Positions 43,407 to 51,395 of a stretch of DNA of 64,000 nt are shown piece by piece. The notes beneath the pieces were generated by a model. The model did not search any database and was not told the DNA's origin. It was given only the letters and a program-made list of their open reading frames with translations. This DNA is from Streptomyces canus 299MFChir4.1. GTDB taxonomy: Bacteria; Actinomycetota; Actinomycetes; Streptomycetales; Streptomycetaceae. Each line of letters starts with the position of its first letter. Position 1 is the first letter of the stretch. The translations under genes were made by a program, and so were the position numbers. The stretch lies in NCBI RefSeq assembly GCF_000383615.1, contig NZ_KB911588.1, positions 310,001 to 374,000 of the forward strand, written 5' to 3'.

Positions 43407-43537
43407 CGATGAAGATCTCCCAGGACATCCGCCGACTCCACGGCGACAGTCAGGAGGAGATCGAGGAGGGCATGGCCCAGAAGTCGAAGGAGTTCGCGGC
43501 GGCGGGCAACCGGGTGTACCTCCCGATCGCCGACTGA
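43407..43537 (+). pseudogene. Copy of the thiC 3' end (tail C)
   Basis: From TCGATGAAGATCTCCCAGGA to GCCGACTGA. It reads MKISQDIRRLHGDSQEEIEE, then GMAQKSKEFAAAGNRVYLPIAD and a stop, with no frame damage. The sequence KISQDIR fits the wider ThiC family (E. coli has KISQEVR) better than thiC itself here, so this may be the original gene end, cut off from the body by ~2.2 kb of insertions (inference). Confidence 0.88.
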
Positions 43538-43588
43538 CGCGGGCGGACCATCGACGGGCGGACCGTCGACGGGCAGTCCGCGGGCAGG

Positions 43589-43630
43589 TCTTCGGCTTGC
43601 GCTCCCCGGGGTGGGGGCGCAAGCCGAGGG
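43589..43630 (+). terminator. Hairpin after tail C
   Basis: CTTCGGCTTGCGC and GCGCAAGCCGAGG arms around a G/C-rich loop. It is a strong candidate for the original thiC terminator. Confidence 0.75.
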
Positions 43631-43643
43631 GCTGTGCCGGGTG

Positions 43644-44501
43644 TCACTCCGGCTGGTGCTCCGGCCCCCCGAAGTCCGGGCTGGTGTAGTCCGGGCTGGT
43701 GAAGCTCGGGCGGGCACCGGAGGCTCCCTCGTCGGGGCTGCTGAAGCCCGGACGGTCGTAGCCGAGGCTGGGCATCCTGCTGGTCGGCGCGGGCGGTGCC
43801 GTGTGGTGCAGTGCGGCGGTGCCGGGGTCGGCCAGGGCCTCTCCGAGGAAGGGGAGGAGGCCGCGTTCCAGCAGGGCCTCGCGCCAGGCGTCCCTGGCCC
43901 GTGCCACCTCCTCGCTCAGCTCGCCGTACTCCGCGTCCGGCGAGGGCCGGTTGTGCAGGGCGGTGATCAGCAGGCCGCCGGCGGCGACCAGGATCGCGGC
44001 CGCGGTCAGGGCTCCGAACACCCAGCCGATAGTGATCATGGCGTGGGCGAATGCCGGCGGTGGGCTGAGCATCTGGAGGATGTATCCCACGAGCAGGAAG
44101 ATCGCCGCGGCGATTCCGGCCAGGACAGGCGTCAGAACGGCGGCGACGGCGACGGCGCCCGCACCGGCGGTCTCGGCGACCTCTCCCATGGTGGTGGCGA
44201 GCCCCATCGCACCCGTGCCGGACTCGGCCGGGCCGGGTTCGTGCACGGACGACAGGGTGGACGGCGTCGCCGGGCGGCGCTGTTCCTCGCGGACCTTCAC
44301 GTAGTGCTGGTACTCGGTCGCCGCGGCCGCCGTGATGAGTGCGGTGGCGTTGAGCGCCATGGTGCGCAGCTGTTCGGGATTCAGCCGCTGTCCGACCGCG
44401 GCCAGTTCGGGACGGCGTGGTGCGGAGCGCAGCGCCTCATCGAGGATCCGCTCGTACTCCTGGCGGTCCTCGCTGTGCAGGTGCTGCGGAACGCTGTTCA
44501 T
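43644..44501 (-). CDS. Membrane protein with two spans
   Basis: A 285-residue protein starting MNSVPQHLHSEDRQEYERIL, with an Ala/Arg/Glu-rich N-terminal domain and two membrane spans (AVAAVLTPVLAGIAAAIFLLVGYILQML; AMITIGWVFGALTAAAILVAAGGLLI). The C-terminus is Pro/Ser/Gly-rich with PDYTSPDFGG. GGGGGATGCAC precedes the ATG at 44501, and the upstream ATG at 44507 is too close to the ribosome site. I do not recognise the family and cannot name a function. Confidence 0.7.
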   Translation of the reverse strand: MNSVPQHLHSEDRQEYERILDEALRSAPRRPELAAVGQRLNPEQLRTMALNATALITAAAATEYQHYVKVREEQRRPATPSTLSSVHEPGPAESGTGAMGLATTMGEVAETAGAGAVAVAAVLTPVLAGIAAAIFLLVGYILQMLSPPPAFAHAMITIGWVFGALTAAAILVAAGGLLITALHNRPSPDAEYGELSEEVARARDAWREALLERGLLPFLGEALADPGTAALHHTAPPAPTSRMPSLGYDRPGFSSPDEGASGARPSFTSPDYTSPDFGGPEHQPE

Positions 44502-44700
44502 GTGCATCCCCCGATGCTCCGTAGGGCTTGGGGCTCGCATGCCAACGAGCCGTCGGGCAGAAACGGAGGGGAGCCTGCTACGGATAAGCAGATGGTAGAG
44601 CGGTCACGGCACAGGGTGACAGGGGGTTTCCAGAAATTGGCCTCTGGCCTGCGCGGTCGACGGTCACTCCGTCGTGGGGGAACGACTGCCCTGTGAAGGC

Positions 44701-45765
44701 TCAGATATCCAGGGGCAGTTGCTGGACCAGCAGTTTTCCGGCCATGGTCACCCCGCCGTCCATCGCGATGGCCAGTCCGTCGGCGTAGACGTGCGGTCCC
44801 TCGACCACCGGACCGGATTCCTCCTTGTCGTCCTCGGAGCCCACTTCGCCGAGCAGATAGGGGATCGGGCTGTGGCCGTGGACGATGCGGGTGCCGCCGT
44901 ACGTGTCGAGCAGGGACCGCACATGGTCGGCGCCGCCCTCGTCGCGGAAGGAGAAACGCTTGGTGAGTTTGCGGAACAGGTCCCACACCTCGTCCGCGTC
45001 ATTGCGCGTGAGGGTCTCGCGGACGGTGTCGTTGACCGCCTCGATCGAGTCGCCGTAGTCGAGATAGGCGGTGGTGTCGGAGTGCACGAGCAGATGGCCG
45101 TCGACCTCCTCGACGGCGTCGAGGCGGGCCATCCACTGCAGGTGGTGGTCCTGGAGGCGGTCCATGTCGGTCTTCTGTCCGCCGTTGAGCAGCCAGGCCG
45201 CCTGGAAGGTGGCGGTGCCCGCGCCGGAGTTGACGGGGGTGTCGCCGAACCGCTTGGCGCCGAGCAGCAGCAGCTCGTGGTTGCCCATGAGCGCCTTGCA
45301 GTAGCCGCCGGCCGCGGCGGCCTCCGCGGACAGCCGCATCACGAGGTCGATGACGCCGATGCCGTCGGGTCCTCGGTCGGTGAAGTCGCCGAGGAACCAC
45401 AGCCGGGCGGTGCCGGCGCTCCAGTTGCCCGCGTCGTCGACCAGGCCCTTCTCGTGGAGTGCGGCCATCAGTTCGTCGAGGTAGCCGTGGACGTCGCCGA
45501 CGACGTACAGCGGGCCGGGGCCGTCCTCCGCGTGCTCGGTGGGATCTGCGGCCGTCTGGATCCCGTCACCGTGGTCGATGACGGGCAGGTCCTGCTCGGT
45601 CGGGGTGTACCCCTCCGGGTAGGCCTCCTCGTGGGCCGGGACGACGTCGCCGGGGTGTGTGCTGTGGCCGTACGGACCGGTCTCGTTGACGTACGCGGGC
45701 ACCCGGAAGTCGCGCAGCACCGCCGTGCGCTCCACCTCGGGTCCCTGACCGGCCCCCTGAGTCAT
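44701..45765 (-). CDS. Calcineurin-like metallophosphoesterase
   Basis: A 354-residue protein. After a ~85-residue polar lead, metal-binding motifs appear in order: GDVHG, GDFTDRGPD, GNHE, and later HGHSPIPY. These match the PPP-like metallophosphoesterase group, which needs two metal ions. The substrate could be a phosphoprotein or nucleotide. GGAGGGG precedes the ATG at 45765. Confidence 0.9.
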   Translation of the reverse strand: MTQGAGQGPEVERTAVLRDFRVPAYVNETGPYGHSTHPGDVVPAHEEAYPEGYTPTEQDLPVIDHGDGIQTAADPTEHAEDGPGPLYVVGDVHGYLDELMAALHEKGLVDDAGNWSAGTARLWFLGDFTDRGPDGIGVIDLVMRLSAEAAAAGGYCKALMGNHELLLLGAKRFGDTPVNSGAGTATFQAAWLLNGGQKTDMDRLQDHHLQWMARLDAVEEVDGHLLVHSDTTAYLDYGDSIEAVNDTVRETLTRNDADEVWDLFRKLTKRFSFRDEGGADHVRSLLDTYGGTRIVHGHSPIPYLLGEVGSEDDKEESGPVVEGPHVYADGLAIAMDGGVTMAGKLLVQQLPLDI

Positions 45766-45966
45766 CAGACCCCTCCACCATCGCGCCGCATCTGCACCGC
45801 TTCGGACTGCCTGGTCGCAGCGGCCCGCGGTGTCGTGGGCCCATCATAGGAATGCGGATCGCGCCGTGTGATGACCCAGGGGTGGTGAATCGGAGCAAGA
45901 CTCCTGTTCACCGCGGCATTCGCCCCGATTGGGCCGGGCTTCGCCCCTCACCCGGCCACTCTGCGG

Positions 45967-47079
45967 TTACTGCTCCTCGGGCGACCGCGGCGGGCTGACC
46001 GTCGTGCGCGGGGCCCTCCGCTGGGACGAGGTGCGCACGATCAGCTCCGTCGGTATCACCTGCTCGACCGGTTGGTCCGATTCGACCCCTTCGATGGCGT
46101 CGATGAGGAGCTGGATCACGGCCGTGCCGATGCGGCGGGGCTTGAGGGAGAGCGTGGTGACGGGCGGCTCGGTGCTGGCGTACACGGTGGACTCGCTGCA
46201 GCAGACGATCAGCAGGTCGTCCGGGACGCGCAGCCCGTAGCGGCGGGCGGCGGCCAGCAGGTCGGTGCCGTTCGGGTCGAACAGGCCGTAGACGGCGTCC
46301 GGTCGGTCCGGGCGGGCGAGCAGCCGGTCGGCGGCGACGGCGCCCGCGCACGGATCGTGCGCCGGGTAGGCCTCGTAGACCGGATCCTGGCCCACCCGCT
46401 CGCACCAGCGCAGATACGCGGTGGTCGACAGATGGGTGTACGTGTCCGTCGTCGTCCCGGTCAGCAGGCCGATGCGGCGGGCGCCGGCGTCGGCGAGATG
46501 GTCGAGGATGCCGAGGACGGCGGCCTCGTGGTCGTTGTCGACCCAGGCGGTGACCGGGAGCGCGCCGGCCGGGCGGCCGTCGGAGACCACCGGCAGGCCC
46601 TGCCGGACCAGCTCGCTGACGACCGGGTCCTGGTCGGACGGGTCGATGACCACGGTGCCGTCCAGGGCGACGTTCGACCACACGTCGTGGCGCGAGGTGG
46701 CCGGGAGGATGACGAGGGCGTAGCCGCGGGCGAGCGCGGCCGAGGTGGCGGCCCGCGCCATCTCGGCGAAGTACGCGAACTCGGTGAAGGTGAAAGGTTC
46801 ATCCCCGTACGTCGTCACGGTCAGGCCGATGAGTCCCGACTTGCCCGTACGGAGGGTTCTGGCCGCGGCCGAGGGCCGGTAGCCCAGCCGGTCGGCGACC
46901 TCCCTGACATGGCGGCGGGTGGCGTCCGGGAGCCTGCCCTTGCCGTTCAGGGCGTCGGAGACGGTCGTGATGGAGACTCCGGCTGCGGCGGCCACGTCTC
47001 TGATGCCCGCCCGGCCCGGCCGACTGCCTCGACGTGAGGTTTCCGCGCGGCTCACCTGGTGCTTCCCTGCTGCTGTCAT
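45967..47079 (-). CDS. LacI-family transcriptional regulator
   Basis: A 370-residue repressor. The HTH is GIRDVAAAAGVSITTVSDALNGKGRLPDATRRHV, with the hinge region RLGYRPSAAARTLRTGKSG. The effector domain has GYALVILPATSRHDVW and DGTVVIDPSDQDP. The ATG at 47079 lacks a Shine-Dalgarno but has a -10-like TACTAT 9 bases upstream on the minus strand, which suggests leaderless or near-leaderless mRNA. The ligand is unknown. The divergent gene encodes a PLP aminotransferase. Confidence 0.9.
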   Translation of the reverse strand: MTAAGKHQVSRAETSRRGSRPGRAGIRDVAAAAGVSITTVSDALNGKGRLPDATRRHVREVADRLGYRPSAAARTLRTGKSGLIGLTVTTYGDEPFTFTEFAYFAEMARAATSAALARGYALVILPATSRHDVWSNVALDGTVVIDPSDQDPVVSELVRQGLPVVSDGRPAGALPVTAWVDNDHEAAVLGILDHLADAGARRIGLLTGTTTDTYTHLSTTAYLRWCERVGQDPVYEAYPAHDPCAGAVAADRLLARPDRPDAVYGLFDPNGTDLLAAARRYGLRVPDDLLIVCCSESTVYASTEPPVTTLSLKPRRIGTAVIQLLIDAIEGVESDQPVEQVIPTELIVRTSSQRRAPRTTVSPPRSPEEQ

Positions 47080-47502
47080 GGCGAGCCGATAGTAGGGCTC
47101 ATGCGGTGGGGTAGGGCGGACGCATATGCACGCGTTGACAGGCACGTTTCTGCAAGGTCATTTAGTGCCAACTGCCTATGAAAGAAAGCCAGTTGCACGA
47201 TCCAATGGCACTACGTAACTTGTCGGCACGCATGAGCCTGCCAAGTTCCCGATGTTTCGAAGAGGTCTCAACTCACCTGCACGGGTGATGCGCGCTACGG
47301 CGTGAGCCACCGGCGCATAGATATATGTGATCGCGCCCCCGGATTCGCCTGCCTTCGTACGGTGATGCCCCTGATGCCTGTGGGGTTGATGAGGTTGGTT
47401 CTCACCTGTACGCAGCAGGGCCCAATCCTCATAAGGTGAGCAGTATTGGAGCCGGCTGCCGGAGTCGGCCGCCATGCGTCGGTGGTCATGAGGAGGACTG
47501 CG
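47080..47502. promoter_or_regulatory. Divergent lacI/aminotransferase control region
   Basis: A 423-base spacer. It contains an inverted repeat AGTGCCA (47164-47170) and TGGCACT (47206-47212), with a smaller AACTG/CAGTT pair inside, TTGACA at 47135, and an AT-rich ATAGATATATG near 47323. It probably holds promoters and operators. No gene is supported. Confidence 0.5.
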
Positions 47503-48582
47503 GTGAGCGAGACAAGCCCCAAGCTGCGCGCCGAGCTGGAGAGTATCCCCACGTACAGGCCGGGCAAGCCCGCAGCTGCCGACGGTTCGGTGGCCTACAA
47601 GCTGTCCTCCAACGAGAACCCCTATCCGCCGCTGCCGGGCGTGCTGGAGACCGTGACGGCCGCGGTCTCCTCCTTCAACCGCTACCCGGACATGGCCTGC
47701 ACGGGCCTCATGAACGAGCTGTCCGAGCGCTTCGGCGTCCCGCTCTCCCACCTGGCCACCGGCACCGGTTCGGTCGGCGTCGCCCAGCAGCTGATCCAGG
47801 CGACCTCGGGACCGGGCGACGAGGTCATCTACGCCTGGCGGTCCTTCGAGGCGTACCCGATCATCACGCAGATCAGCGGCGCGACCTCGGTGCGGGTACC
47901 GCTGACGGCGGGTGATGTGCACGACCTGGACGCCATGGCCGACGCGATCACCGAACGGACCCGGTTGATCTTCGTCTGCAACCCCAACAACCCGACGGGC
48001 ACGGTCGTGAAGCGTGCCGAGCTGGAACGCTTCCTCGACCGGGTGCCGAGTGACGTGCTGGTGGTGCTGGACGAGGCCTACCGCGAGTTCATCCGCGATC
48101 TTGAGGTGCCGGACGGTGTGGAGCTGTACCGCACGCGGCCCAACGTCTGTGTGCTGCGCACCTTCTCCAAGGCGTACGGCCTCGCGGGCCTCAGGGTCGG
48201 CTTCGCGATCGCCCATGAGCCGGTGGCCGCGGCGCTGCGCAAGACGGCGGTGCCCTTCGGAGTGAGCCAGCTCGCCCAGGACGCGGCGATCGCCTCGCTG
48301 CGGGCCGAGGACGAACTGCTCGGCCGGGTCGGCTCGCTGGTCTGTGAGCGCAACCGTGTGGTGGAGGGGCTGCGGGCCCAGGGCTGGACGGTGCCCGAGA
48401 CCCAGGCCAACTTCGTCTGGCTGCGGCTGGGGGAGCGCACCGTCGACTTCGCGGCGGCGTGCGAGCAGCACGGTGTGGTCGTACGGCCCTTCGCGGGAGA
48501 GGGTGTGCGCGTGACGGTCGGGGAGGCCGAGGCGAACGACATCTTCCTCAAGGTGGCGGAGGGCTTTCGCAAGGAGCTGTGA
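47503..48582 (+). CDS. HisC-type PLP aminotransferase (histidinol-phosphate/aromatic)
   Basis: A 359-residue fold-type I aminotransferase. SSNENPYPPLPGV is the N-terminal motif of the HisC family, followed by NPNNPTGTVV and TFSKAYGLAGLRVG with the PLP lysine at residue 223. In actinobacteria, paralogues of HisC outside the his operon often act as aromatic aminotransferases, so the substrate may be phenylpyruvate. AGGAGG precedes the GTG at 47503. Confidence 0.93.
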   Translation: MSETSPKLRAELESIPTYRPGKPAAADGSVAYKLSSNENPYPPLPGVLETVTAAVSSFNRYPDMACTGLMNELSERFGVPLSHLATGTGSVGVAQQLIQATSGPGDEVIYAWRSFEAYPIITQISGATSVRVPLTAGDVHDLDAMADAITERTRLIFVCNPNNPTGTVVKRAELERFLDRVPSDVLVVLDEAYREFIRDLEVPDGVELYRTRPNVCVLRTFSKAYGLAGLRVGFAIAHEPVAAALRKTAVPFGVSQLAQDAAIASLRAEDELLGRVGSLVCERNRVVEGLRAQGWTVPETQANFVWLRLGERTVDFAAACEQHGVVVRPFAGEGVRVTVGEAEANDIFLKVAEGFRKEL

Positions 48583-48601
48583 CGCGACGCGCCGAGTCTG
48601 C

Positions 48602-48633
48602 GGGCCCGGGGTTTCACGTGAAACCCCGGGCCC
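48602..48633. promoter_or_regulatory. parS site within a 32-bp perfect palindrome
   Basis: GTTTCACGTGAAAC at 48611-48624, extended by GGGCCCGGG and CCCGGGCCC to 32 bp. It lies 20 bases past the aminotransferase stop and may double as a terminator hairpin. Confidence 0.93.
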
Positions 48634-48741
48634 CGCGCGCCAGGGGCCGAACGGGCCCCTTCAGATGTGACCTATCGGACCCACTCAGGGACCCCCCACC
48701 CATCACGTGTCGAACCGCCATGCGTCATAATTGCTTGTGAA

Positions 48742-48757
48742 TGTGAACGCTTTCACA
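48742..48757. promoter_or_regulatory. Rex operator upstream of cydA
   Basis: TGTGAACGCTTTCACA is one base from the Streptomyces Rex consensus TGTGAACGCGTTCACA, and CTTGTGAA/TTCACAAG overlaps it. Rex represses cyd genes at low NADH. It sits 72 bases upstream of the cydA start. Confidence 0.9.
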
Positions 48758-48813
48758 AGCGCTTCGCTTTGCAAGGATTTGTTCCACAAGCCTGTGAGGT
48801 AAGGAGCGGCGAC

Positions 48814-50322
48814 GTGGACCTGGCTCTGGCGCCGGAGACCCTGGCGCGCTGGCAGTTCGGCATCACCACCGTCTACCACTTCCTGTTCGTCCCCCTGACG
48901 ATCTCCCTGGCCGCCCTCACGGCAGGCCTCCAGACCGCCTGGGTGCGTACAGAGAAGGAGAAGTACCTCAGGGCCACCAAGTTCTGGGGCAAGCTCTTCC
49001 TGATCAACATCGCGATGGGTGTGGTCACCGGCATCGTCCAGGAGTTCCAGTTCGGCATGAACTGGTCCGACTACTCGCGGTTCGTCGGCGACGTCTTCGG
49101 TGCCCCGCTCGCCTTCGAGGCCCTGATCGCCTTCTTCTTCGAGTCCACCTTCATCGGCCTGTGGATCTTCGGCTGGGACAAGCTGCCCAAGAAGATCCAC
49201 CTGGCCTGCATCTGGATGGTCTCGATCGGCACGATCCTGTCGGCGTACTTCATCCTCGCGGCCAACTCGTGGATGCAGCACCCCGTCGGCTACCGGATCA
49301 ACAAGGCGAGGGGCCGCGCCGAGCTCACCGACTTCTGGGCGGTGCTGACCCAGAACACCGCGCTCACCCAGGTCTTCCACACCATGTCGGCCTCCTTCCT
49401 GACCGGTGGCGCCTTCATGGTCGGCATCGCGGCCTTCCATCTGTTCCGCAAGAGGCACATCGCGGTGATGAAGACCTCGCTGCGCCTCGGCCTGATCACC
49501 GTGGTCGTTGCAGGCATGCTCACCGCGATCAGCGGTGACACGCTCGGCAAGGTCATGTTCAAGCAGCAGCCGATGAAGATGGCGGCGGCCGAGGCGCTGT
49601 GGGACGGCCAGGACTCCGCACCCTTCTCGATCTTCGCCTACGGCGACGTGGAGAAGGGCCACAACAGCGTGGCCATCGAGATCCCGGGCCTGCTGTCCTT
49701 CCTCGCCGACGACGACTTCACCTCGTACGTCCCCGGTATCAACGACGTCAACAAGGCCGAGCAGCAGAAGTACGGTCCGGGCGACTACCGGCCCAACATC
49801 CCCGTCACCTTCTGGGCCTTCCGCTGGATGATCGGCTTCGGCATGGCGTCCTTCGCCATCGGCCTCGCCGGACTCTGGCTGACCCGCAAGAAGTTCATGC
49901 TCCCGCAGCACCTGAGGGTCGCCGACGACGAGGTGCCGCATCTGGTCCTCTTCAAGAACAAGGCCCTCAGCCCCAAGCTCGGCAGGCTCTACTGGCTCGT
50001 GGCGATCTGGACCCTGGGTTTCCCCCTGATCGCCAACTCCTGGGGCTGGATCTTCACCGAGATGGGCCGCCAGCCGTGGGTCGTCTACGGCGTCCTGCAG
50101 ACCCGGCACGCGGTCTCCCCCGGCGTCTCCCAGGCCGAGGTCCTCATCTCGCTGCTGGTCTTCACGGCGCTGTACGCCATCCTCGCCGTCGTCGAGGTGA
50201 AGCTGCTCGTGAAGTACGTCAAGGCCGGCCCGCCCGAGCTCACCGAGGCAGACCTCAACCCGCCCACGAAGATCGGCGGCGACCCGCGTGACGCCGACAA
50301 GCCGATGGCCTTCTCGTACTAG
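48814..50322 (+). CDS. cydA: Cytochrome bd oxidase subunit I
   Basis: A 502-residue subunit carrying the haems b558, b595 and d and the quinol site. RWQFGITTVYHFLFVPLTISL is the typical start, and GRQPWVVYGVLQT is a conserved block near the end. The Q-loop is the short form. AAGGAG precedes the GTG at 48814. A Rex operator upstream suggests control by the NADH/NAD+ ratio. It is first in an operon with cydB and cydCD. Confidence 0.97.
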   Translation: MDLALAPETLARWQFGITTVYHFLFVPLTISLAALTAGLQTAWVRTEKEKYLRATKFWGKLFLINIAMGVVTGIVQEFQFGMNWSDYSRFVGDVFGAPLAFEALIAFFFESTFIGLWIFGWDKLPKKIHLACIWMVSIGTILSAYFILAANSWMQHPVGYRINKARGRAELTDFWAVLTQNTALTQVFHTMSASFLTGGAFMVGIAAFHLFRKRHIAVMKTSLRLGLITVVVAGMLTAISGDTLGKVMFKQQPMKMAAAEALWDGQDSAPFSIFAYGDVEKGHNSVAIEIPGLLSFLADDDFTSYVPGINDVNKAEQQKYGPGDYRPNIPVTFWAFRWMIGFGMASFAIGLAGLWLTRKKFMLPQHLRVADDEVPHLVLFKNKALSPKLGRLYWLVAIWTLGFPLIANSWGWIFTEMGRQPWVVYGVLQTRHAVSPGVSQAEVLISLLVFTALYAILAVVEVKLLVKYVKAGPPELTEADLNPPTKIGGDPRDADKPMAFSY

Positions 50323-50340
50323 GCCGAGGGAGATCGAGTC

Positions 50341-51345
50341 ATGGAACTTCACGACGTCTGGTTCGTGCTCATCGCCGTCCTGTGGACCGGCTACTTCTTC
50401 CTGGAGGGCTTCGACTTCGGGGTCGGCGTCCTCACCAAGCTGCTCGCCCGTGACCGGACCGAGAAGCGCGTCCTGATCAACACCATCGGTCCTGTGTGGG
50501 ACGGCAACGAGGTGTGGCTGCTGACGGCGGGCGGCGCGACCTTCGCCGCCTTTCCCGACTGGTACGCCACGCTCTTCTCCGGCTTCTACCTGCCACTGCT
50601 GGTCATCCTGGTCTGCCTGATCGTCCGGGGGGTCGCCTTCGAGTACCGGGCCAAGCGGCCCGAGGAGAACTGGCAGCGCAACTGGGAGACCGCGATCTTC
50701 TGGACCTCGCTCATCCCCGCGTTCCTGTGGGGCGTGGCCTTCGGCAACATCGTGCACGGGGTGAAGATCGACCAGCACTTCGAGTACGTCGGCACCCTCT
50801 GGGACCTACTCAACCCGTACGCCCTGCTCGGTGGACTGGTGACGCTGACGCTGTTCACGTTCCACGGAACGGTGTTCACGGCCCTGAAGACCGTCGGGGA
50901 GATCCGGGAGCGGGCACGGAAGCTGGCGACCCGGGTCGGTCTCGTCACCGCCGCGCTGGCGCTGATCTTCCTGCTCTGGACGCAGGTCGACAGTGGTGAC
51001 GCCAAGAGCCTGGTCGCGCTGGTGGTGGCCGTGGCGGCGTTGGTCGCCGCTCTGGTGGCCAACCAGGCGGGGCGTGAGGGCTGGTCGTTCGCGCTGTCGG
51101 GCGTCACCATCGTGGCCGCCGTGGCCATGCTCTTCCTGACGCTCTTCCCGAACGTCATGCCGTCCTCGCTCAACGCGGACTGGAGTCTGACGGTCACCAA
51201 CGCCTCGTCGAGCCCGTACACCCTGAAGATCATGACCTGGTGCGCGGGGATCGCCACACCGGTCGTCCTGCTCTACCAGGGCTGGACCTACTGGGTGTTC
51301 CGCAAGCGGATCGGCACGCAGCACATCGCCGAAGCCGCCCACTGA
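50341..51345 (+). CDS. cydB: Cytochrome bd oxidase subunit II
   Basis: A 334-residue subunit with 8-9 membrane spans. VWFVLIAVLWTGYFFLEGFDFGVGVL is the family start, then IGPVWDGNEVWLLTAGGATFAAFP. It pairs with CydA in the high-affinity terminal oxidase. GAGGGAG precedes the ATG, 18 bases after cydA. Confidence 0.97.
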   Translation: MELHDVWFVLIAVLWTGYFFLEGFDFGVGVLTKLLARDRTEKRVLINTIGPVWDGNEVWLLTAGGATFAAFPDWYATLFSGFYLPLLVILVCLIVRGVAFEYRAKRPEENWQRNWETAIFWTSLIPAFLWGVAFGNIVHGVKIDQHFEYVGTLWDLLNPYALLGGLVTLTLFTFHGTVFTALKTVGEIRERARKLATRVGLVTAALALIFLLWTQVDSGDAKSLVALVVAVAALVAALVANQAGREGWSFALSGVTIVAAVAMLFLTLFPNVMPSSLNADWSLTVTNASSSPYTLKIMTWCAGIATPVVLLYQGWTYWVFRKRIGTQHIAEAAH

Positions 51346-51354
51346 GCCCGATAT

Positions 51355-51382
51355 GGGGCATGTTTCACGTGAAACATGCCCC
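51355..51382. promoter_or_regulatory. parS site within a 28-bp perfect palindrome
   Basis: GTTTCACGTGAAAC at 51362-51375, extended by GGGGCAT and ATGCCCC. It lies 9 bases after the cydB stop. Confidence 0.93.
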
Positions 51383-51395
51383 TTGAGAAGAGGGT

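Noticed and set aside
41217..43640. tRNA gene or integrase to explain the thiC-tail repeats
   Set aside because: I looked for tRNA-like arms and for recombinase motifs on both strands and found none.
48703..50778. A 691-codon minus-strand frame opposite cydA
   Set aside because: The Asp/Glu/Val-rich sequence is the usual complement of a GC-rich membrane protein gene. cydA is unmistakable.
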